From NCBI RefSeq assembly GCF_016595465.1, contig NZ_JAENIK010000011.1:1302001-1366000 (forward strand): a stretch of DNA of 64,000 nucleotides, given 5' to 3'. The notes beneath the pieces are model-generated. The model searched no databases and was not told the origin of the DNA. It saw nothing but the letters and a program-made list of their open reading frames with translations. Origin of the DNA: Luteolibacter yonseiensis (GTDB taxonomy: Bacteria; Verrucomicrobiota; Verrucomicrobiia; Verrucomicrobiales; Akkermansiaceae). The position numbers and the translations under genes were made by a program. The number at the start of each line of letters is the position of its first letter. Within the stretch, counting starts at the first letter, position 1. This document shows positions 49,254 to 61,200 of the stretch, piece by piece.

Positions 49254-52200
49254 GGGCGCTTCAGGCGGTAGAAGCCGTTGGGTTTCGGGGGATCTTCGTC
49301 GGTGAATTCCATGTTTCCGGTGCCATCGGCGGTGAGGGTGGCGATGGTGTCCCAGTTGATCATGTCCGTGGAGCGCTGGAGCAGGTAACCGCGCCCCGGG
49401 ATGGCATGGAAGGTGAGGGACACGTTTCCGCCGGGCATGAAGCTCAGTTCAGGAGTATTGGCACCCACGCCACCGCCTTCGGAGGCGGGGCGGACCGTCA
49501 CGGCAACCGTGCCGGCGACCCTCGCACCGCGCGAATCCGCAAGAACCACCGCGAAGGTCGCGGTGCCGGAGAATCCACCGCGCGGAGTGTAGAGGATGCC
49601 GGTGGATTGCAGGCTGACGCTTCCTCCATTGGTTGGAGACCCGACGCTGAGGACGGAGACCGGATCGGTGTCGGTGGTTTTGGCCAGCAGCTTGGACAGG
49701 GAGATGGTGGTCGGGGTTTGGTAAGCGGTGCTGACGGCATAACCCGCGAAGACCGGTGCGGCATTCGCCGTGATCCCGGTGAGGGAGAGGGTGCCGCCGT
49801 TGAAGGTCGCCGTTTCAAAGGCTGGTACCGTCGTCTCCGTGACCAGGAGGCTCGCCGTCGTGCCGTTCCCATCCGCGAAGAGGTAGAGATCATCGGCGCT
49901 GGTGGTGGCCTTGTTTCCACTGAAGGTGACACGGGTCAAGGCCAGCGATCCGTTTTTGGAGACGATCGCGCCACCCCTGCCCGTGGTGCCGGTGGCGGTG
50001 TTGCTGGTGAAGACGCAGTCGGTGAGGACGGCGGTGCCGCCATCATTGTAGAGGGCTCCGCCGCGGGCATCGCCGGAGGTGGCGTTGTTGGAAAGGAAGG
50101 TGACGTGATCCGCGTTGAAGGTGCCGCGATTCCGCACCGCACCGCCCACGCCGCCACTGCCGAACGTCTGCACATTGCCGCCGGAGAGGCTGAGATTTTT
50201 CAAGGTGAGGCTCGCACCCGGATTGACCGAAAAGGCGCGGCTCGGAGGCCCGCCGCCACCGCCCGGTGGTGAGAACAAGGTGAACCCGGGAGAGGAAGAC
50301 GCGTCGATGGTGATGTTTCCGGCGATGCGGAAGGCGGTGTAGTATTCACCGTCGCTGACGGCGTTGAAGGTGTTCCATGGCAGGGGCATCACCCCAGCGT
50401 TGATGACGATGGTCCACGGCAGCGCCGGGGTGGCATTGATCTCGTTGATCGCGGTGGCGAGTTCGTAGATGGTCGTGACGGTGCGGGTGGATACCTTGAA
50501 CCGGATCTGGACTCCGATGGTGGCGGTGCCGCCGAAGCCGTTGCTGACCGTGTAGAAGAATTCGTCGGTGCCGGGGCTCGCCGTGCCGGTGTGGGTGTAG
50601 GAAATCCTTCCGTCCTCCATGATGGTGGCCGTGCCGTGGGCGGGGGCGGTGACGGAGGTCACCAGCAGGCGCAGGCCGAGGGGATCCGTGTCGTTCGCCA
50701 CCACGTCGATGACCGCGCTCTGGGTGGGATAAATTTCCGCCACGTCCGGATTGGCCGTCGGATTGGTGACCACGCCGGTGTCCGCGGCAACGATGAACGT
50801 CTGGTCGTAGCTGACGCCGCCGTCCGTGGCGGTGATGTGGATGTTGCTCAGACCCGAAAGAGCGCCGTTCACCGCCAACCGGCGGTTGAGGCCGGTGCCG
50901 GTGATGACCAGCCCGGAATCCGGAACAACGGCCTGGTAACCCGAGGTGGCGTGGATCGACATGCCGGGGATCAGGTCATTGGCGAAAAAGTCCAGCCTGC
51001 TGGCGGAGTCCATCACGAGATCGGGGATCGGGCTGATCCATGGGCCGGTGATGCGGTCGATGCTGCTGGTCCGGTTCTGGAAGGAGACCTGCCCGCCTGC
51101 GCTGGTTCTGGAATTCAGGTCGGAGGCGGCGAAGGATTTTCCAAGGCGGCTGTTCGTCAGGTAAACCCGGGCGTGCCCCGCATTGCCCTCCGCGAAGAGC
51201 GCCGCGCCTTCACCGGCGGTGTTCTCCATGATCGATGTGCCGTTGAGGGTGACCGTGCCGTTGAACGTGAAAATCGCCGCGCCGAGTCCCGGCAGGACGG
51301 GATCGGTTACGGATTCGGCGGTATTGGAGAGAAGGCTGGAGCCGGTGGTGGTGACGGTGCCTCCGGCGTTGTAGATCGCGCCGCCAAGACCCGCGGTGGT
51401 TTCCGTGGCGGAGGCGGTGTTGTTCTGTAGGATGGCCCCTTCAAGGATGAGGGTGCCTTCGTTGTAGATGGCTCCGCCGGCGGTCGAGAGTCCGTTTTCC
51501 ACGGTGAGGTTTTTCAGGGTCAGAGTGGCACCCGGAGCGATGTGGAAGAGCCGCATCGCGGGGGCGCCGTCGGTGCGGCGGATGAGGAAACCAGGTTGGT
51601 TCGTTCCGTCGATGACCACATTTCCCTTGATGAGATAGGCGGACGCGCCGGTGTCGGGATCATTGTCGCCGATGCCGCTTGCTTCGACCAATGGTCTGGC
51701 AAGGCCGGAGGGCTTGAACGACCAGGATTGGGCGGTGTAGGTGTTGGATAGATCGATGCCCTCGCGCAGCGAGCCCGGGCCCGAGTCATCGCCGGTGGTG
51801 ACGCCGGGATTGCGGGGCTGGTTGGACCTGACGTGGATCACCGCGGATGAGGTTGTGCCGGAGACGGTGTACTTCACCGTGGTGTCGCCGTTCACATAGA
51901 GCCTCGGCATTCCCTGCTGGTAGTAGAGGGTGCCGGAGCCAGGGCCGTTGACGATCGAGATGTTGGTCAGCGGTGTGCCATCGGGGTCCTCGTCGTTGGC
52001 AAGCGCGAGGCTGGTGAGGTCGATGTCCTCCTGATATCTGGCGGCGAGATAATCGTCACGCAGGACGGGCGTCTGATCCGATCCGGAAGCGAGGGTGAGG
52101 TCGAATTGGCGGGTGAACGTCACACCGCTTCCGCTGGCGGTGACACTGGCGGGATAGAAACCTTCCGCGAGGGTATCGGCGAAAATCGCGGTGAGTGTCC

Positions 52201-55200
52201 GGCTGGCACCGCTTCCACCAATGGTGACACTGCGTTGGTAGGCGGGGATGTCATCGGCGGAGAAGGCGAGCGTGTGGCCGCTACCGAGAACGACGGGCAG
52301 AAGGGTGGAGAAACGCTTGCGGATGGTGGTGTCGCCGATCGGGCCGAACCAAGGGGCGGTGGGTGTCTGCGCCGTCAGGTCTCCGGCGAGAATCGAGGCG
52401 CTGCCTCCATTGAGGGCGACGGAGCGGAAATCGGTGACGGGTGCCTGGCCGGAGAAGCTGGCCTCGGTGGCGGTGATGACGGCGGATTTGAACGGGCCGT
52501 CCGCGAGGTTGTGGAGACCGGCGGCGTCATCCGCGAGGTTCGCGTTGAAGCGGACACCGGCAAGCGTGACCGGGGCGTTGCGGTTGAAGAGACCGCCGCC
52601 CGCACCCGGGTCGCCGTCAAGGGAAGTGGCGGTGTTCTCCCTGAGTTCCACGTTCTCCAGCGTGAGCTTTCCTTCGTTGTAGATGCCCGCGCCCTCATGG
52701 GCCTTGCCACCCGCGAAGGTGATGTTTTTCAAGGTCGCTTCCGCGCTCGGAGTGATGTGCAGGACACGCATGGCATCCGCGTAGGCGGAGCGCCGGATGA
52801 CGATGGGGTAGGCGGAGGATGCCTCGATGGTGGCCTTGCCCCTGAGGAAAAGCGCGGAATCTCCGAGAAGTTCATCGGCTTCGCCCGCGGTCTGGAGATC
52901 GTAGTTGAACCTGAGGCCGGGCTCGCCGGGCGTCTGGTAAGGATGCACCTCGATGGTCCAGACAGGGAAGGCATTGTCCGGAGCCGCCGGGGTGGTGGCG
53001 AGGCGGTTCACGGTATCGAAGGCTTCACGCAGTGTTCCCGGGCCGGAGTCCGCGCTGTTGTCCACGATGATGGTGCGATCCTTGATGGTGACGTAGACCT
53101 CCTGCTCGATGGTCGTCTCGAAGTTCGAGAGGGTATAGGTGAAGGAATCCTCGGTCGCATCGCCACCGTCGTGCTGGTAAATGATGCGGGCGGTGGCTCC
53201 GCTGCCGGTACGGGTCACGGTGCCGTGGGCGGCGGGGGTGACCGCGGCGATGAACAATGGATTCCCCCATGGATCGGAATCGTTGGCGAGGACATCGATC
53301 TCCGCATTGAGGCCGCGATAGACGGTGGCGGTGTCCGGTGCGGTGGTCGGATCCGGATGCTCGTTGGTGAAGGTGAGGGTGACGGTGGCCGCCGCGGAAT
53401 CCCGCGCGCCATCATTGACGACGTAGGTGAAGGAATCTCCTCCCTCGAACGGGGATGTGGCCGGGGTATAGGTGAAGTCCGGGCCGGAACCGCTCAGCGT
53501 GCCAGCCTGAGGCGGAGTCACGATGCGGTAGTTGAGCGGAGAGTTCTCCGTATCGGTGCCGGAGAGGATCAGTTCCATCACCGGCAGAAGTCCGGATTGG
53601 GATTTCGTGACCGGCAGGGCGACCGGAGCGGCATTCACTTCCCTGACGATGAAGGTGGCGGTCGCCGGTTCGGAGACATTTCCTCCCGCATCCGTCATGG
53701 TGAAGGTGAGCGAGTCGGTGCCGGAGAAGTCCGCATCCGGCGTGTAGGCCGCTTCATAGCTGGCGAGGGCGTGGCCCGGGACGTGCAGCGGAGCGAGCGA
53801 GACGGTGCCGTGCGCGGGGCCGCTGACGATCGCCGCGGTGAGTCCATCCCCCTGGATGTCGTAGCCGTTGAGGAAGGTTCGGAGGGTGGTGCGCTGATCT
53901 CCGGTGACGGAGGTATCGCTGGCGACGGGTGCCGGATCGATGATGGAAACCACCAGCGTGACAGGGACCGAATCCAGTTCGCCATCGGTGGCGGTGAGGG
54001 TGAAGGAATCCGTGCCGGTGAAGCCCGGATTGTTGGTGTAGATGACCGTGCCATCGGTCTGGATTTCCAAGGAGCCACTGGCGGGCGGGGTGGTCAATGC
54101 GAGTGTGGAGGTGCTGTCGTGATCGGTGACGGTAGCCTTGAATGTGATCGGCGTTCCCTTGGGAACGTCGGTCTGGCTGGAGGTCGGCGTGACGGCCAGG
54201 ACCGGCGCATCGTTGACCGGAGTGACCAGGACGCGGACGCTCTGGGTCATCGAACGGAGCCCGCCGTTGTCGTAGGCATAAATGATCACCCAGTCATACG
54301 TCGGCAGGATGACGGTGTCGCGGGTGGGGGTGTAGGTGAGTGTGGTGCCATCGATGACCGAGGTGCCGTGATTGCCTTGGGTTTCGATCCAATATTGCGG
54401 CGCGCCGCCATCCACATCGGCACCTGTCAGGGTCACGCTGGTTGGCAGCTCGTCGGTGGTGTCCGGAAGCTCCGCTCCCGCGAGGACCGGTGCGTCATTC
54501 ACCGGATCGACGGTGATGATCACGGTGGCCGGTGCGGAAACGATCACCCCATCCGTGACGCGGAAGGTGAAGATGTCCGTGCCGTTGAAGTCGAGGTCCG
54601 GTTGGTAGGAAATGTCCGCACCGGAGCCGGTGAGGGACCCGTGTGCGGGTGCGTCGACGATTTCATAGGCGAGGGCCGCCGCGCCATCAGTCCCGCCAAG
54701 CGGCGTGGCGGTGGAGCTGTCCTCATCCGTCGTGAATCCGGCTGCCAGGGCTGTGGGCGGCCGGGTGAGGGAAATGGTGACGGCCTTCTCCACGAAGAGT
54801 CCTGCAGGATCGGTGGCACGGATGACGACCTCACGGCTGAGACCGGCGGAGGCGTCGAGGGTGGCTGACGTTTTCAAGACATCTCCCTCGATGGTGAAGC
54901 CGTCACCGGAAGTGACGCTGAAGGTCAGCAGTCCCTCATCCTCGGGATCCGGATCGATGGCGGCCAACGAACCGGCGGTGGTTCCGGCAGGCTGGCCGGT
55001 GTAGAGGGTGCCTCCCTCCGCGAAGTCGATGGAGACCGGCGCGTCGTTGATGTTGCCGATGGCGATGGTGACCACCGCATCGTCAAAACGGCCGCTGGTG
55101 TTGTTCCTCGCACGGTAGGTGAATTGATCGGACCGTGTCTCACCGCCGTCATGATGGTAGCTGAAGGTGCCGTCCGTATTCAGGGAGAGGGTGCCGTGGG

Positions 55201-58200
55201 CGGGACGGCCGACGAGGGACGCGGAGAGCGTGGTCCCTGGATCGACGTTGGCATCATTCGCAAGGACGCTGGTTCCGCCGCCGTCGAGCGTGGTGGCGGT
55301 GCCGCCTTGGGCGAGGATGATGGAATCAGTGCCGGGAACCACCGCGTCAGCCTGTGGAACGATGATCAGCCAATAGGAAACGGGTGCGGGATCGAAGTTG
55401 GTGCCATCGGTGGAGGCAAGCCAGGTGAAGGAATCGAAACCATGGAGATCCGCGCCGGGTTGGAAGGTGAGGGCCGCGGCTTCGGCCAAGGTGAATGTCC
55501 GGCCGATACCGACGGTGGCCGCGCCGTCGCTGAGGCTGCCGAGAGAGGGTAGGGAAGCGATGCGGACGTGGGTGACAGGAGCAGCGGTCTCGCGGGTGAA
55601 GCCGGTGGAGGTCAGCGGAATGGCGGTGTCCTCGTCTCCCGTGCTGGTGACAACGCGGTAGAGCGAGCCCGCAGGTTGGCCGGAGACATCGAGTCCGAAG
55701 AGATCGAGAGCGCCATCGCCATTGAGATCCGCCAGTTGGATGCGGTCGTCGAACGCGAGCTGCGGCTGGTTTTCCGTGCGGGAGAAACCGCCGCCGGACC
55801 AGGTGCGGATGGCTCCGGTCGCATCGGTGAGGATGATGTCGGGAATGTCGTCGCCATTGGTGTCGCCGGTCGCGAGTGCCGCGTTTCCACCGCCGAGGGA
55901 GGTGGAGGAGGGAGCGAATGTTCCATTTTTCTGATTTTGCCAGATCTGGGTGGCGGCGTTCGTGCGGGTGAAGACCAGGTCAGGGAAACCGTCGCGATCA
56001 AAGTCGGCGATCGCCACACGGTCGGCGGGGCGGTTGGCGAAGGATTGGGAAGCGGCGTTGAAAGTGCCGTTGCCCTGGTTGATCCAGAGCGAACTGGTGG
56101 TGCCCGCGCCGACAAGGGCGTCAAGGCGTCCATCATTGTCCACGTCACCAATGGCGACGGAGGTGCCGGAGTTTCCACCGAAGACGGAGCCGGTGGCGGA
56201 GAAACCGCCGGAGCCGTTGTTGAGACAGACGCGGTTGCCGCCCGAGAGGGCCACGAACAGATCCAGATCGCCATCGGCATCGAGATCACCAAGGGCGAGT
56301 GTTCTGGCGGACCCTGCCGGGATGGTCTGGAGAAGGACGAAAACACCGGACCCATTGTTGCTCCAGATTCCGATCGAACCATCGGCATTGGCGATTGCGG
56401 CATCAAGCCTGCCTGCGGAGGTGAAGCTGCCGAGGACGATGGATGTGGCATCCGCCGCTCCAAAAGCCGGGCCGCTGGCACTGAAGTTGCCGGACCCGTC
56501 ATTGAGATAGACCTGGTTTCCAGCGGGACCGGCGACCACCGCGTCGATGCTGGCATTCGCGTCTCCATCGAGATCGGCGAGGGCGAAAGTGGTGGCGGCC
56601 GCAGGTGCGCCGGAAACGGGTGCCGTGTGATCGAAGACACCGGCACCGCTGCGGACGCCTTTGACGAATTCCCAGACCTGCGGGCGGGCGGTGATGCCAC
56701 CGGCCGTGAGGGCCGCGGAGGTGGTGACGGTGACGTGTTCACCGGCGTGGAGATCCTTGAGGAATTCGAAGGCGATGCGGCTGCCGGTGACAACCGGCGC
56801 AGTTAGGCCCGCACGACCGCTGAACCGGGTCTGTGCGGAAACGGAAGCGGGGTTCAAAGTGGCGGTGTCGATGCCGGGAAGCTCGAAACCGAACCCACTG
56901 CCGCCATAAGCGAGCGTGCCATTGCGGACGACGCCGGAAGGGGTGGCGGTGAATTCCGCATAGAGGTAGGCGAGGCTGTTGGAATTCGTGGTGGGACTGC
57001 CGGAGAAGGTGACCCTGACGCGATAGGTCCGGTTGGTGAAGGCGCTGTTACCGGCGATCGTGAGAACGGGAGTGGTCGCACCCGAGTGAGCCGGATCATT
57101 CGCCACATTGGCGAAGGGACCGCCGTTCACGCTGACCTGCCATTGATAGCTGGTGACATTGCCACTGGCGGTGGAGGTGAAGACCGCCGGTGTGGCGAAG
57201 CCTGCGGTGGTGACCGAATCGAGGCTGACGAAATCGTAGCGGGCGGCTTCGGACGGGAGTTCCGGTCCATCCGGAAACCGGAGGACGGCGCGGTAGCGAT
57301 GACCGGCGAGGGTCTTGTCCCCGGTGACGGAAAGGGCGGCGGTGTTGCTGCCGGCGAAGACCGCTCCGTCGGTGAGCGGTGTCCAGGTTGTGCCGTCCAC
57401 GCTTTCCTGCCATGTGTAACTTTCCACGACCGCGGTGGCGGATACGGTGTAGCGCACCGTGCCACCGATGGTGGCGACCGCGTTGGCAGGCGGGGTGATG
57501 AAATACGGATCGGACTGATACTCGTAGGCGCCCGGATCGACCTGCGCGCCGTGCAGCCGGGGAGCTCCGGCGAGGTCGGTTCCGGAGGTGTTGGATTCGG
57601 CGTTCGTGCCGCTTTCGATCACATGGCTGGCTCCATCGAGCTGATAGTCGCCGAGCAAGGTGGGTGCGGCCGCCGCAGGGACCGGACCGACAAAGATAGG
57701 TTCAAGCGAGGTGGCGAGTTCGATCACGTTTGAAGCACCTGAAATGGAACCCGCCGCCTGTGCCGGCACGGTGGTGGAACCTGCGGTGCGGTTGCCCCAG
57801 ATGATGGAGTTGTTCAAGGTGACGTTGGAACCAGCATCCAGCGCGGTGCCTCCGAGGTTGTTGACAAGGGAGACATGACGCAGGGTGGTGAGGCCACGCG
57901 TATATACCGATGTGGTGCTGTTCCCGGCGAAGAGGCAGTTTTCAAATAGCTGGCTCTGGCCGCCTTGTGGAATGTGGACCACCGGCGTACCGTTGCCGCC
58001 GCCGTTCCCTCGGAATTCGGTGAGACGGACGTCGAGGGCGCTTACCTTGGAGTAGATCGCGGATTGGTTGCTGGTGAAGCTGCTGCGGGTGATGTTGGCG
58101 GTGCCGCTGGTCTGGTAGAGACCGGTGCCGAGACGGGTGAAATGGACGCGGTCCAGGTTCAGCGGGAAATTCGCACCATAGCTGATGCCGTAGCTGCCGG

Positions 58201-61200
58201 AGTCGCGGAAGGTCACGTCAGTGATCCGGACCGGCTGCATGGTGACATTCACGAACGGAATGCTGACGATGGGCGACGAACCTGCGGAACCGGCGAATGC
58301 GGTGACATGTGCCGCCAGATCGCGGTCGGACAGCTGGGTTTCCGTTCCGGCGAAGCCGCCGTAAACGCTGGTGCCGGGTCGCAGCACGAACGAGGTGGCG
58401 GGCCTATAGGTCCCGGCGGCGATCCAGATTTCCGTGCCTTCGGAATCATACGGAAGAGCGAGCACCGCATCCAGCGAGCGATAGGCGGTCGCCCAGGTGA
58501 GACCGTTTTCAGGTTCGGACCCGTTGCGGTTGGCATTCACATAGTAGCGCGGCGAGTAAACGGTGAGTGTTCTTTCCTCTGAGTAAACCTTGCTGCCATC
58601 CGCGGAGGTGAGCACGGCGCGGATGCGCGCGCTGCTGATGTCCGCTCCCAACGAGGAAAGGACGAGTGTGGCGGAGTCCGCGCCGCTGAAGCCGGAAACT
58701 CCGACCAGCGTGAGCCATTCTCCACCGGGCAGCGCGTACTCCCAGCGGATCGACTCCGCTCCGGTTCCGGCCACGGTGAAGGTGTTGTTCGTGCCGCCGA
58801 TGCGATACTGGAGATTTTCCGGCTGGCGGGTGACGGCCAGCGGGGCGGCTGGTGCGGTGAACGGGGACTCGTAGGCCCCGAGATCGACGTTAGCGACGAC
58901 GCGCGGGTTCCCTGCGATATCGAGGGAGCGGCCGGTGACCACGGCGTCATCCCCGGCATCGATGGCGGGGGACACGGCGCGGAGCCGGTAATCTCCGGCG
59001 GTGGTGGGGGCGGATGCCGCGTCCACGGGCGATACGAAGATTGGATCGTGGAACATTACTCCGCTGGAAACGGAGGTCTGCTCGACGATGGTGCGGCTGA
59101 GGTTGGTGTAAACGGAAGGAGGATGGTTGCCGCCGAGTTGCGGATCGCTTCCCGCTTCCGTCGCGCGATTGCCCCAGACGATGCTGTCGCGGAGCGACAC
59201 CGTGGTCCTGCCGTGAATGCCCGCGCTCACGCGGGAGCGGTTTCCGGCGATGGTGGCCTGGTCAAAGCGGGCAGCGGCCGCGGCATACACGCCGCCGCCG
59301 GTATCCGCCACGTTTCCTGTGACCAGCAGGGAGGTGAAGACCGGGCCTTGGGAACTGACATGGATGCCGCCGCCTTCGGCCGCCGTGTTGCCACGGACGA
59401 TGACGCGTTCCAAGGTGGGAACGCTGCCATCGAGGCGGATGCCGCCGCCTTGGACACCGGTGTTGTTCTCGAAGATTGAATTTTCGACACGCCCGCCGGA
59501 AAGCGGGGGATTCGACTCGACCACGAGGCCGGTGTTGCTGTTGCCGCGCACGATGAGGTCGCGCAGGTCGGGCAGGGTGTTGCCCACCCGGATGCCGGTG
59601 CCGCCGTTCTCGATGGTCACGCCCTCCAGCAGGGCCGGGATCAGTCCGCCGGGAGCGATGGTCACGACGATCGGGGCACGGGTGCCGCCTCCGGCGGGTA
59701 CGCCGGTGAGGATCGTTTCATTCGCGGCGGGATCGCGGGGACCTATGCCACCGGTGGGCCAGCCGCCACGGACTTCGAAGCCCGAAAGCTGGAACGAAGC
59801 GGCGGGTGCGTGGTAGGTGCCCCTGGCGATTTCGATTTTACGATGGACCTGATCCGCCGAATTCAGCGCGTCGGAAAGGTTCTTGAAGGCGGTGTCCCAG
59901 GTTCTGCCGTCGCCGGGAGAGGCGGCGTTGGCATCGACGTAAAGAGTCTTGAACGGCACCACGGAGACGGAAATCGTCTGCGAGATGTAGGAGATGCCGC
60001 TGATATCGAGCACCAGACGAAGCGAGATGCCGTCGAGCGGCGGCTTGATGGACGCGAGCGTGAGCTGGCTGAGGGATTTCACGGAAGCCGAGGCTCCCGG
60101 AGGGCTGGAAGCGGAACCACCGGTCGGGTTGATGGAGCTCCAGGCGATGCCATCGCTGGAATACTGCCAAACCACCGAGCTGCCGGGAGGTGCGGTGTGG
60201 GCGACGGTGAGGGTGCTGCCGACCGGGCCTGACAAGGAGGCGGGCAGGACGAAGCCATATTCCGGAGTGGTGCCGGTGGCGGCCTCGAAGGCACCGAGAT
60301 CCGGAGCCGCGCCGGAGAGGCGGCTGGCATTGGAGAGATCGGTTTCTCCTTCGAGGAGATCCGCGCCGAGACCGCTGTCGATGGCGGGGGAGTCCGGGGC
60401 GAGGCGGAAGTCGCCATTGGGGGCATCGGCGAAGCGGGGATCGAACGGAAGCAGGCTGGTGCCGGCCAGTTTCTTCAGGCCCTGGATGATGTTGTGGGAG
60501 AGCGTGGAGGTTCCTTGGGATTGCCTGAACTGATATTCCTCCCTGTCGGATGCGCCGTTGTAGCTGTTGCCCCAGAGGATGCTGTCGCGGACCTCGGTAT
60601 TGCCGTAGGTATCGATGGCCGCTCCGCCGCTGTTAAGGGCGAGCGTCGAGAAAGATACCCGCAGGGAGCCATTGGCATTGATGGCGCCTTGGCCGTTGTG
60701 GTCGAAGAGCGACTGCCTGACATCCACCGTCGAAGCCGGTCCGGCCGTGATGCCTCCCCGCGCGTTGGTGGTGAAGCGGCAGCGGGTGACATCCAGCACC
60801 GCGGCGGAGGACACCGCTACGGCGGGGCCGGAGGTGGGGGCCAGGTTGTTGGAAAAAGTGCTGTCGGAGATCACCGCCTTCGCCCGGGTATTGTTCGCAC
60901 CGGAGGTCGCGTAGGTGCCGACGACGATCGCGCTGCCGTAGACCACGGTGCGGCCGGGGATTCCGGCGCCGTTGCGCTCGAAGTGGCAGCCGGAGACGGT
61001 CAGCAGGGATGTCCCTTTGTTATTGATCGCCGTGTCGAACTGGTCGGTGAAGATGCTGTTTTCGACGACCGGGTTTCCATCGGCGATGTCGATGGCGCTG
61101 ACGAGCGCCTCGAAGCGGCAGTTGCGGATCACCGGCGACGCGGCCTTGAGACCGATGCCCAGCCCGGCATTGCGGAAGACGAAGCCATCGATGATGGAAA

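Noticed and set aside
52106..54868. 920-codon open frame on the plus strand inside the giant surface-protein gene
   Set aside because: It is antisense to the repetitive giant gene and its Gly/Val/Asp/Arg-rich composition mirrors the opposite strand codons. It shows no domain motifs, while the opposite frame has clear beta-helix and cadherin modules.
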